A stretch of DNA of 10,935 nt from CAZVXI01 sp964631295 (GTDB taxonomy: Bacteria; Planctomycetota; Phycisphaerae; Phycisphaerales; SM1A02): NCBI GenBank assembly GCA_964631295.1, contig CAZVXI010000108.1:1-10935 (forward strand). The letters run 5' to 3'. The position numbers were made by a program, and so were the translations under genes. Each line of letters opens with the position of its first letter. The stretch's first letter is position 1. The notes beneath the pieces are model-generated. The model made no database searches and was not told the DNA's origin. It saw only the letters and a list, made by a program, of their open reading frames with translations. This document shows positions 1 to 6,738 of this stretch, piece after piece.

Positions 1-2
1 TG

Positions 3-752
3 CGGCAGGAACCGCCGTTCATCGTCGCAGGAACCGACCGCGAGTCGGCAGCGCGAACCGTCCGGGCGATTCGACGATCAGGCGGTGATGCACTGTCTGT
101 GACGAAGTCGGAGATTGAGGCTCTCGGCGGCACCGTCAAAGTCCGCGAGATGCGGATCGGCACCAGTGGCGTGGAGCTCGACATATGGCGAGGCGAGACC
201 GTCAGGCTCGATCCTGCACACTTCGAAGTGCTCGTCACGGCCGGCATCGCAACGCAGACCAGCGAACGCCGCGAGGCGGGCTTTCGATCATCAGCAGTCG
301 GCAGTTTTGCAGGGGGAATGATCATCGGCGGTGTCGGTATGGGGATGGCACTCGGAGCGGCAGATGTCATTGACGATGCGCTCACCGGAGGCGGCGGGTA
401 CGAAAAGCGCACCACACGCTCGTACAAGCTGGACATCCACGCGCGCGATGCAAACGGCCAGCCTGTCGTCTTTCAGGTCGACGGCGATAAGTTCGCGTTC
501 GGCATCCTGGGCGACATGAAAGGCCACTCTGATCACGCGAACATGGCGCAAATGGTTGAGCTGTTCCATCACCTCGCGCCGCACGCGATCGTGGACAACT
601 ACTTCGGCCTGTTCAAGCCGCCGACAGGCCACCATCGCTTGCGCCTGTCGGACATGAGCCGCAATCAGGATGAGCCGGCATTCGCGTTCTATTCGCGCTG
701 GGTCACGCTCGTGTATCGCTATCTCTCACCATCGCCGCCGGCAAACCCGTGA
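3..752 (+). CDS. Hypothetical protein with glycine-rich hydrophobic segment (5' partial)
   Basis: Family not recognised. The frame is open from base 3 with no stop, and the residues before the first GTG (99) read like real protein (FIVAGTDRESAARTVRAIRR), so the gene very probably starts upstream of the window. 249 residues are visible. Residues 1-45 look like a small alpha/beta unit. Residues 97-121 form a Gly/Ala/Met-rich hydrophobic stretch (GSFAGGMIIGGVGMGMALGA) with repeated GxxxG spacing, which could be a membrane helix or glycine zipper. Residues 138-245 are a mixed polar/aromatic C-terminal domain rich in His (around 176-211), with no catalytic motif that I can name. The gene ends 111 bp from the convergent secreted-protein gene. 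Membrane association is inferred from the hydrophobic stretch only. The internal GTG at 99 is a possible but less likely start. Confidence 0.7.
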   Translation, partial: RQEPPFIVAGTDRESAARTVRAIRRSGGDALSVTKSEIEALGGTVKVREMRIGTSGVELDIWRGETVRLDPAHFEVLVTAGIATQTSERREAGFRSSAVGSFAGGMIIGGVGMGMALGAADVIDDALTGGGGYEKRTTRSYKLDIHARDANGQPVVFQVDGDKFAFGILGDMKGHSDHANMAQMVELFHHLAPHAIVDNYFGLFKPPTGHHRLRLSDMSRNQDEPAFAFYSRWVTLVYRYLSPSPPANP

Positions 753-863
753 TCGGAACGTTCGACTGAGAAACTCGTGCCCCCCGGCAACGCCCTGTCT
801 CCGCCAATACCATCGGATAGGACCAAGGCTGCACGACTGTTGTAATGGGCCGTGCCTCACCCG

Positions 864-1676
864 TCAGGGAAGTTGCTTGTTCTTCAGATCGATCTTGATG
901 GGCATCTCGCTCAGGCCGGTGTGGAGCATAACCTTGACGCGGTAAGCCGGGTCGTAGGTACCTTCGAAGAAGTACGTGACCGAGCCATCCGACCACATCG
1001 AACTGTTTGATTCGATTTCGCGGCCATCCTTCACAAGGTAGATCGCTTCGACCGCGGGTCGGATTTCCGCCGGGCGGAACGTGACGGACATGCCATCCTC
1101 GTCATCGCCGAACATCCCGCTGCCCTTGCTGAACTTCGCCTTCACCTTGCGTCCGTCGAGTTCGCCGGGGTCGACTGGAGTCAGCTCATCGGTGAGCTTC
1201 AATGTGAACGGCTTCGTCTCGCGGTACGTCGTCGCGACGATTGTCGTCGTGCAATCGAAGGTCGCGGCGTCGCGCGCAGCCGTCGTCAGTTTGAGGTTGA
1301 ACTTTTCCGCGGGTTCATTGAAAGATTGCACCACTTCGACGTATTCGAGATCGCCCATGAAGCTCTTCTCGATCTTCGTCAGGTCGTTGCCGCGGGCATC
1401 AACAGCAGTGATCTGCGCCGGCTGGGCAATCTCCAGTACCTTCTGGCCGTCCGGGAGATCGAGCGCGAAGGTCAGTTCCAGGCCTGGCTTGTTAAACGCA
1501 GAGAACGAATCATCCTGCTTGACGATCTCCCTTCGCCGGCGCTCGTCGATCTGCACAAGCTGCGCAACAACCATACCTGATTCAGTGAGTACGGCCAGGT
1601 CGTCCACCGCGCGCTCGGCGGGGAGCGTCAGCAGGCCGGCCATCACGACACAACCGATGACAATCATGCTTTTCAT
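864..1676 (-). CDS. Secreted protein of unknown function
   Basis: 270 residues. I chose the ATG at 1676 because it begins a typical Sec signal peptide (MKSMIVIGCVVMAGLLTLPA, cleavage likely after about residue 20-23) and has the purine stretch AAAGAGAGA just upstream on the minus strand as a ribosome site. The in-frame codons running back to 1751 add a polar, non-signal-like leader and are probably not translated. The mature part has no motif I recognise: it alternates charged and beta-prone segments (for example KPGLELTFALDLPDGQKVLE and the closing MPIKIDLKNKQLP), suggesting a beta-rich periplasmic or exported domain. Two cysteines remain, at about residues 9 (in the signal) and 140. The Cys in VIGC is too close to the N terminus for a normal lipobox. 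It is transcribed divergently from the potassium channel. Function unknown. Confidence 0.75.
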   Translation of the reverse strand: MKSMIVIGCVVMAGLLTLPAERAVDDLAVLTESGMVVAQLVQIDERRRREIVKQDDSFSAFNKPGLELTFALDLPDGQKVLEIAQPAQITAVDARGNDLTKIEKSFMGDLEYVEVVQSFNEPAEKFNLKLTTAARDAATFDCTTTIVATTYRETKPFTLKLTDELTPVDPGELDGRKVKAKFSKGSGMFGDDEDGMSVTFRPAEIRPAVEAIYLVKDGREIESNSSMWSDGSVTYFFEGTYDPAYRVKVMLHTGLSEMPIKIDLKNKQLP

Positions 1677-1702
1677 GGAAATCTCTCTTTTCAGAGTCTC
1701 GG

Positions 1703-1714
1703 GCGTTGCAACGC
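1703..1714. promoter_or_regulatory. 12-bp perfect palindrome, possible operator
   Basis: GCGTTGCAACGC is a perfect inverted repeat, 26 bp upstream of the ATG of the secreted-protein gene and inside the divergent intergenic region. It could be a dimeric regulator site. That role is inferred from position and symmetry only. Confidence 0.3.
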
Positions 1715-1724
1715 TTTCTCGCAT

Positions 1725-1737
1725 CATCGGCCCGATG
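1725..1737. promoter_or_regulatory. 13-bp palindrome (6-bp arms, 1-nt centre), possible operator
   Basis: CATCGG-C-CCGATG has perfect 6-bp arms. It lies 10 bp from the palindrome at 1703-1714, centre to centre about 22 bp or two helical turns, between the divergent secreted-protein and channel genes. The arms differ in sequence from those of the first palindrome, so the two may not bind the same protein. A regulatory role is inferred. Confidence 0.25.
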
Positions 1738-1773
1738 GCTTGTCGAATCAACCAAACCTTGCCGCCCGAACGC

Positions 1774-1779
1774 TACACT
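1774..1779 (+). promoter_or_regulatory. -10-like element TACACT, leaderless start of the channel gene
   Basis: GCTACACT ends 8 bp before the ATG at 1788, and no Shine-Dalgarno sequence lies between them. With the usual 6-8 bp from the -10 box to the start site, transcription would begin at or next to the ATG. No good -35 box is seen at 17 bp spacing. The same arrangement occurs at 6073-6078 and 6084-6089, which strengthens the call. Confidence 0.45.
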
Positions 1780-1787
1780 CCCAGACC

Positions 1788-2621
1788 ATGAGCGAATTTC
1801 CGCCTCGTTCCGACTGGCGGCAGCGGACCTACGAGATTATCTTCGAGGCCGACACCTCCGCCGGAAGACTTTTCGATGTTCTGTTGATCATCGCGATCAT
1901 TGCCAGTGTGCTCGTGGTCATGCTCGAGAGCGTCGCCGGCATCCGGGCCGACTACGGCCCCGCGCTGCTCGCCGCCGAGTGGATGTTCACGATCCTCTTC
2001 ACGATCGAGTATGCGCTGCGGCTGGCAACGGTTCACCAACCTCTGCGATACGCTCGCAGCTTCTTCGGCATCATTGATCTGCTGGCTGTCCTGCCGACTT
2101 ATCTCGGGCTCATCTTCACGGGCGCGCAGGCGCTGATCGTCATTCGGGCCGTCCGCATCCTGCGCATCTTTCGTGTGCTCAAACTCTCGCGATACCTCGG
2201 CGAGGCGAGCGAACTCGCGGCCGCCCTGCGCGCCGGCCGCCACAAGATAGCCGTCTTCATCATCGGCATCGCGACAATCGTTCCGCTGGTTGGCGCGATC
2301 ATGTATCTCGTGGAAGGTCCGGAGAATGGCTTCAACAGCATTCCACGAGCGGCATACTGGACGATCGTCACAATGACAACCGTGGGCTACGGCGACATTG
2401 CACCGCAGACTGTACTCGGGCAGTGCATCGCATCGTTCGTGATGATCCTCGGTTATGGCATCATCGCAGTGCCGACTGGAATCGTGACGGCAGAACTCAC
2501 GCGCCCGCTCCGCGAGCGTATGACAAACCGCGCCTGCCGGCACTGCTCCGCAGAGGGCCACTCGCCCGATGCGAAGTTCTGCAAACACTGTGGCGAACCG
2601 CTGGGTGAGTCAAACGAATGA
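1788..2621 (+). CDS. Voltage-gated-type potassium channel with C-terminal zinc ribbon
   Basis: 277 residues, one subunit of an inner-membrane tetrameric K+ channel. Seen: S1 about 30-48, S2 about 60-80, S3 about 91-110; an S4 sensor with a positive residue every third position (R120, R123, R126, R129, K132, R135); S5 about 153-175; a pore loop with the K+ selectivity filter TTVGYGD at 197-203; and S6 about 210-236. After S6 there is a short basic linker and then a zinc-ribbon-like end with Cys pairs C250-x2-C253 and C265-x2-C268, closing with CGEPL. The ATG at 1788 was chosen because it gives a normal N-terminal length and follows a -10-like box; an in-frame TTG at 1740 would add 16 unlikely residues. 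The stop overlaps the hutI start (ATGA). The family assignment is firm. Voltage dependence is inferred from S4, and the role of the zinc ribbon is unknown. Confidence 0.93.
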   Translation: MSEFPPRSDWRQRTYEIIFEADTSAGRLFDVLLIIAIIASVLVVMLESVAGIRADYGPALLAAEWMFTILFTIEYALRLATVHQPLRYARSFFGIIDLLAVLPTYLGLIFTGAQALIVIRAVRILRIFRVLKLSRYLGEASELAAALRAGRHKIAVFIIGIATIVPLVGAIMYLVEGPENGFNSIPRAAYWTIVTMTTVGYGDIAPQTVLGQCIASFVMILGYGIIAVPTGIVTAELTRPLRERMTNRACRHCSAEGHSPDAKFCKHCGEPLGESNE

Positions 2622-3847
2622 GCCCATCGCCGACAATCATCACGAACGCGCGCATTGTGACGCTTGCCGGATCCGACGAGCCGAGGCGAGACGCTGCTAT
2701 GCGCGACCCTGGCATCATCGATGTCGGCCATGTTGTGATTCACAATGGCATAATCGAATCCGTCGGCACCGGGCCGCCACCACCCACTGAAGGCACGATC
2801 ATCGATGCCCGGCAGCACGTACTCATGCCCGCGTTTGTCGACTGCCACACGCACACCTGCTGGGCTGGGGAGCGATTCGACGAGTTCGACATGAAACTCG
2901 CCGGCGCGTCGTATCTCGACATTCTCAAATCCGGCGGCGGCATCATGGCTACTGTGCGGGCGGTTCGCTCGGCATCACACGATGCGCTTGTCGAGCCGCT
3001 GATCAAACGCATCAGGCGCATGATCACGCTCGGTTCGACAACGATCGAGGTCAAATCCGGCTACGGACTGAACACTGAGGCCGAACTGAAGATGCTTCGG
3101 GCGATCGCAGCCGCCAACGAACATGTCGAGGCCGAACTCATCCCAACATTTCTCGGTGCCCACGCGATCGATCCGGAGAACTCACACTTCATTGAACAGA
3201 CAATCAATGAGACACTTCCTGCGGTTGTGGCTGTATTTCCGGGAATCACATGCGATGCATACTGCGAAGACGGCGCATGGTCTGTCGAACAGACGATGCG
3301 TCTGTTCGAGCGTGCTCGCGAGCTTGGCTGCCCGCTGCGCGTTCATGCCGATCAGTTCAACTCGCTCGGCATGACACGCAGAGCGATCGAGATGGGCGCG
3401 GTCACTGTCGATCATCTCGAAGCGACCACTGACAAAGACATCCGACTGCTCGCTGATTCATCAACGATCGGCGTGGCGCTGCCCTGCTCGGGCTTTCAGG
3501 TGGATGATCGGTACGCGAACGGCCGTGAGCTTGTGGATGCCGGTTGCGCACTGGCGATCGCGACAAACTACAACCCGGGCTCCGCGCCGTCACCGTCGAT
3601 GCCGTTTACGATCGCTCTGGCGGTTCGCAAACTCGGTCTCACGCCACACGAGGCGATCACATGTGCCACGCACAATGCAGCATGTGTGCTTGGTGTGCAG
3701 CACTCGCGCGGTTCAATCGCGCCCGGCAAACGGGCGGACCTTCAACTGCTCGATTGCACCGATGAGCGTGAGCTCGCCTGCGAGTTCGCCACGCCCGGCC
3801 CCCGGTGGGTCATGCGTGCAGGCACGATCGTCCCGCCGAGCAGATAG
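2618..3847 (+). CDS. hutI: Imidazolonepropionase
   Basis: 409 residues, the usual length. The enzyme hydrolyses 4-imidazolone-5-propanoate to N-formimino-L-glutamate in cytosolic histidine degradation and belongs to the amidohydrolase superfamily. Seen: the metal HxH motif in CHTHT (H77, H79), followed by the substrate-loop region (CWAGERFDEFDMK); EVKSGYGL at 144-151; GAH at 180-182; HADQ (H243); DHLE (H266); NYNPGS at 317-322; and the C-terminal GKRADLQLLD beta strand. The residue aligned with the last metal ligand, an Asp in the usual TDxNPG motif, is Asn317 here (AAC at 3566-3568). The start ATG overlaps the channel stop by 4 bp, so translation is probably coupled. No hutH, hutU or hutG is in the window. 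The family call is strong; full activity is less certain because of Asn317. Confidence 0.92.
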   Translation: MSPSPTIITNARIVTLAGSDEPRRDAAMRDPGIIDVGHVVIHNGIIESVGTGPPPPTEGTIIDARQHVLMPAFVDCHTHTCWAGERFDEFDMKLAGASYLDILKSGGGIMATVRAVRSASHDALVEPLIKRIRRMITLGSTTIEVKSGYGLNTEAELKMLRAIAAANEHVEAELIPTFLGAHAIDPENSHFIEQTINETLPAVVAVFPGITCDAYCEDGAWSVEQTMRLFERARELGCPLRVHADQFNSLGMTRRAIEMGAVTVDHLEATTDKDIRLLADSSTIGVALPCSGFQVDDRYANGRELVDAGCALAIATNYNPGSAPSPSMPFTIALAVRKLGLTPHEAITCATHNAACVLGVQHSRGSIAPGKRADLQLLDCTDERELACEFATPGPRWVMRAGTIVPPSR

Positions 3848-4054
3848 CACCTGCGTCGCATCTGAAGGTCAACTTTGTCCCAGCCGGCAAGCATTCGAAT
3901 ACGCATGGCGAGTTTCATCAGCCGGCAGAAAGCGCTCGGGAGTGACTATTTCTCGAGTCTCATTGCGAAGGATCGCCCAGTACGTCGTGCTTGTTTCACA
4001 CAGCGATTCCACTCACGCGATCGACTGGACAGCCTCATTGCCCCAACTCCGAGC
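3848..4054. other. Convergent intergenic region with a doubtful small ORF
   Basis: 207 bp lie between the stops of hutI and the UbiD gene. No strong hairpin followed by a T-run is seen on either strand. The only open stretch of note is a minus-strand frame at 3859-4002 (GTG start, 47 codons, containing TTYWAILRNETREIVTPERF). It has no ribosome site and I do not recognise it. It could be a gene remnant or chance. Confidence 0.4.
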
Positions 4055-6064
4055 CTACGTGGAGATCCCGAACTCGCGAGCATTGGCATCCACACGAGCA
4101 CGAATATCATTCCTTATACGCAGAATCGGCGGGAACTTCCGAACGGGCTGACCGTTGCGCTCGTCGCTGATCATCTTCGTCGTCGCATCGAATGCGATGC
4201 GGCCGCGCTCCGAGTCGACATACAGATCGCGCCCCGGGTCGCAGTTTGCGCACACGTGGAACATCACCTGCTCCCAGTCGCCGACATCTACCGCAGCGTC
4301 CGTCACAACCATAAAATCACTGCTCATGCCGGATTCCCAGGCGCGTCCGATCATTGCTGCACCCTCGCCGCCTTCGCGTTTTTCGATGGCTACAAAACCT
4401 GCCCTGCCGCGCGACCACTCCGGTTGTGCAGATGCGCACGCACCATCAACTCGCAGATCAGCCGCTGCAGGATCGACATTGATTGCCGCGTCATGCGCGA
4501 TGCCGTTGACCTCTTCACCCTGCCAGCAGCGCGTGGCGTCGAACCCGATCTTGCAACCCGCGCCAAGCCGCGGCGCGGCATGATCGAGAATGTCGAGCGG
4601 GCCATTGACGATCTCTACATCACGGCCAAAGTGACATCGCTCCATCATCGCTTGCATGACGGCGGCTTCATCGTGCACGTTCACATCATCATCAACGACG
4701 ACGATCATCTTCGTCCAAGCCATTTGCCCCGCGCCCCACACCGAATGCATCACCCGCCTCGCCTGCAACGGATACGCCTTCTTGATCTGGATGAACGCAC
4801 AATTGTGGAAACAGCCGAACATCGGCAGGTGATAGTCCTCGATATCGTGGATCAACGTCTGCAGGAGTGGCAGGAAGATGCGCTCGGTGGCCTTGCCGAG
4901 ATAGTAATCCTCCTGCGGCGGCAGGCCAACAATCGTTGTCGGGTATACCGCATCGCGGCGATGCGTGATCGCGCTCACGTCGACAACCGGGTAACGATCT
5001 GGCATCGAATAGAAGCCGGTGTGATCGCCGAATGGCCCCTCGAACACCGCGCCCGGGCCGAGTGGTTCATCCTGATCGGGATGCCAGCCTATCGGTCCAC
5101 ACTCGGTAGACACCCAGCCCTCGATGATGATCTCGCTGTTCGCGGGCACGCGAAGCGGTACGGTCTTGCATCGCACAAGCGGGATGCCTTTGCCGTTCAG
5201 GAAGCCCGCCATCAACAGTTCACTGATGCCCGGCGGCAGCGGCGCGGTGGCGGCGTATGGTAAAATGGATTCTCCGCCAAGCGCGATCGCGATCGGCATG
5301 GGCCTGCCGAGCTTCTTCCAACTGCGCCAGTGCGCAGCGCCGTCGTGGTGTACATGCCAGTGCATGGCGAGTTGGGTCTCGTCGATGAGTTGAGCACGAT
5401 ACATGCCGACGTTATGGCTTGCTGGCTTGGGGTCATCGCGGTCATCCGCATGGATCGTGTGCATCCCCGCGAAGGTGATGTACCTCCCCTGACCGCCGCC
5501 GGTCCCGGCCTGATCAGCGGTCATGTCGTATCCGACTGCCTGCGGATCTCCATCGAGTGGCCAGCACTTGATGATGGGTAGGCGGGTCAGGTCGACCTCG
5601 CCGCGATCGGTGAGCTTGACAATCTCCTGGCATGGACCCTTTCGCTTGAGCCTTGGCCCGATCCGGAGCAACGGCGCGAACTCGCGCACCTTCGCGAGGG
5701 CCTCGCCAACGGATCGCGGCGGTTGCGGCTTCGCGAGGGAGGCAATTCGACTGGCGATCGACTCGAAACCACCTGTCGCGTCGCAGCCAAGTGCCATCTC
5801 CATCCGGCAATAGGAGCCGAACACGTTGATCGCCAATGGGAAGTCGCTGCCCGCGACGTTCTCGAACAGCAGAGCCCTTCCGCCGCGATCGCAATGTCCG
5901 GGGTCGAACGCGCTGGCATATGTCGAAACGACGCGAGCCTCCGCCTTGCTGTGCCGATCTGTGATCTCGGTGATTTCGAGCAGCGGCGAGACCTCGCGGC
6001 TCACGCGGTGCAACTGGCCGGTCGATTCGAGTGCGGTGATGAACTGTTGAAGCCCACTGTACAT
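4055..6064 (-). CDS. UbiD-family prenylated-FMN-dependent decarboxylase (long form)
   Basis: 669 residues, longer than the roughly 490 of E. coli UbiD. UbiD enzymes remove a carboxylate from aromatic or unsaturated acids using prenylated FMN made by a UbiX partner, which is not in this window. Seen: a normal N terminus (MYSGLQQFITALESTG); the cofactor/metal region NVGMYR (R223); EIIIEG (311-316); EGPFGDHTG (E342, with D347 at the proton-donor position of E. coli UbiD Asp290); the hinge DAVYPTTIVGLPPQED; and TKMIVVVDDDVNVHD followed by IGFDAT (507-511). After the point where UbiD normally ends, a second copy-like module appears (residues about 582-628, DFMVVTDAAVDVGDW to IAFDATTK) before the C terminus. 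The start codon follows a -10-like box at 8 bp, suggesting a leaderless mRNA. The substrate cannot be told: menaquinone or ubiquinone precursors or another aromatic acid are possible. Confidence 0.92.
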   Translation of the reverse strand: MYSGLQQFITALESTGQLHRVSREVSPLLEITEITDRHSKAEARVVSTYASAFDPGHCDRGGRALLFENVAGSDFPLAINVFGSYCRMEMALGCDATGGFESIASRIASLAKPQPPRSVGEALAKVREFAPLLRIGPRLKRKGPCQEIVKLTDRGEVDLTRLPIIKCWPLDGDPQAVGYDMTADQAGTGGGQGRYITFAGMHTIHADDRDDPKPASHNVGMYRAQLIDETQLAMHWHVHHDGAAHWRSWKKLGRPMPIAIALGGESILPYAATAPLPPGISELLMAGFLNGKGIPLVRCKTVPLRVPANSEIIIEGWVSTECGPIGWHPDQDEPLGPGAVFEGPFGDHTGFYSMPDRYPVVDVSAITHRRDAVYPTTIVGLPPQEDYYLGKATERIFLPLLQTLIHDIEDYHLPMFGCFHNCAFIQIKKAYPLQARRVMHSVWGAGQMAWTKMIVVVDDDVNVHDEAAVMQAMMERCHFGRDVEIVNGPLDILDHAAPRLGAGCKIGFDATRCWQGEEVNGIAHDAAINVDPAAADLRVDGACASAQPEWSRGRAGFVAIEKREGGEGAAMIGRAWESGMSSDFMVVTDAAVDVGDWEQVMFHVCANCDPGRDLYVDSERGRIAFDATTKMISDERNGQPVRKFPPILRIRNDIRARVDANAREFGIST

Positions 6065-6072
6065 GACTTGTA

Positions 6073-6078
6073 AGCATA
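6073..6078 (-). promoter_or_regulatory. -10-like element TATGCT for the UbiD-family gene
   Basis: On the minus strand GCTATGCT ends 8 bp before the ATG at 6064, with no Shine-Dalgarno sequence between. It forms one arm of the imperfect palindrome at 6073-6089; the other arm holds the -10-like box of the methyltransferase gene. A leaderless transcript is inferred from this spacing. Confidence 0.45.
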
Positions 6079-6083
6079 GCTGC

Positions 6084-6089
6084 TACGCT
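6084..6089 (+). promoter_or_regulatory. Extended -10-like element TGCTACGCT for the methyltransferase gene
   Basis: TACGCT with an upstream TG (TGnTACGCT from 6081) ends 7 bp before the ATG at 6097. No ribosome site separates them, so the mRNA would start at or next to the ATG. No convincing -35 box is seen; the extended -10 could compensate. Confidence 0.45.
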
Positions 6090-6096
6090 GTGTCGC

Positions 6097-6738
6097 ATGA
6101 GCGAGACCGATCGGCCACGCAGCGCCATTCCCGAACAAACGAATGAGACATGGCAGGCATTTGTCGAGGCAACCGCCGGGCGAGAACCACGTGAACTGCT
6201 GGTCCGTTCGATGGAGTGGTTCAGCGAACCGGGCGTCGCGCTTGATCTTGGGTGTGGGGCAGGAAATGAGACGATGGCCCTCCTCGAAGCTGGCTGGCAC
6301 GTGACGGCCGTCGACGCCTTTGACGGATCGATCAAGTCGACTCGACGGAAGGCTGAGCATCTTGGGCTGACCGATCGACTCACCACCGTCCACGCATCAT
6401 TCGAGTCAATAAGCTTCGGTTCGAGCATGTTCGATTTGATTCATGCCGGCTATGCCCTTCCGTTCGTTGCGCCGTCGGCATTCCCGATCGTGTGGGGGCA
6501 TCTGCGCGCAGCACTTCAACCGGATGGGATCATCGCCTGTCAGCTGTTTGGCGACCGGGACGAGTGGAACACCGATGGCAGCACCATGACCTTCCATTGC
6601 CACGACGATGTGGCGTCATTATTCAGCGACTTCAACGTGCTGCACCTGCAGGAGGCAGAACTGGATGGTCAGACGGCACTTGGAGATGCCAAACACTGGC
6701 ATGTCTTCCACATCATCGGTCAGGACATCTCCGGATGA
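6097..6738 (+). CDS. Class I SAM-dependent methyltransferase
   Basis: 213 residues, a single Rossmann-type methyltransferase domain, probably cytosolic. Seen: motif I VALDLGCGAGNET (47-58), which binds S-adenosylmethionine; the beta-2 acidic residue D73 in VTAVDAF, which holds the ribose; the FDLIHAGYALPFV segment (112-124) in the motif IV position; and LQPDGIIACQLFGDRDEW (140-157) around the usual post-motif strand. The general look is like TehB-type small-molecule methyltransferases, but the substrate cannot be told from the sequence. The gene has no Shine-Dalgarno site and follows a -10-like box at 7 bp. It diverges from the UbiD-family gene by 32 bp, and the ABC ATPase starts 73 bp downstream on the same strand, so co-transcription with the exporter is possible but not shown. 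Confidence 0.88.
   Translation: MSETDRPRSAIPEQTNETWQAFVEATAGREPRELLVRSMEWFSEPGVALDLGCGAGNETMALLEAGWHVTAVDAFDGSIKSTRRKAEHLGLTDRLTTVHASFESISFGSSMFDLIHAGYALPFVAPSAFPIVWGHLRAALQPDGIIACQLFGDRDEWNTDGSTMTFHCHDDVASLFSDFNVLHLQEAELDGQTALGDAKHWHVFHIIGQDISG

Larger units (their letters stand above)
6073..6089. repeat. Imperfect 17-bp palindrome at the divergent promoter
   Basis: AGCATAGC-T-GCTACGCT pairs at 7 of 8 positions; the only mismatch is 6076/6086. Each arm contains one of the two opposed -10-like boxes, so the symmetry may simply reflect mirror-image promoters, or it may also serve as a regulator site. Confidence 0.5.

Noticed and set aside
753..863. Possible terminator between the convergent first two genes
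   Set aside because: No stem with more than a few pairs followed by a T-run could be found on either strand; the 111 bp hold nothing else that I can support.
1677..1751. Longer N terminus for the secreted protein (25 extra codons)
   Set aside because: The extra residues would bury the signal peptide and would cover both intergenic palindromes; the ATG at 1676 has a ribosome site.
1081..1791. Plus-strand open frame of 236 codons opposite the secreted-protein gene
   Set aside because: Ser/Arg-rich shadow with no motif. The opposite strand has a signal peptide, a ribosome site and normal amino-acid use.
1773..2588. Minus-strand open frame of 271 codons opposite the potassium channel
   Set aside because: Composition is Asp/Arg/His-rich and unlike a protein. 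The channel on the plus strand is unmistakable.
3930..3965. Weak hairpin GACT-AGTC region as a terminator after hutI
   Set aside because: Four-base stem with a bulge and no T-run; below what chance would give.
3875..5263. Long plus-strand open frame of 462 codons opposite the UbiD gene
   Set aside because: It is antisense to a clearly recognisable UbiD-family protein. Its translation is rich in Arg, His and Asp with no domain pattern, as expected for a shadow frame in GC-rich DNA.
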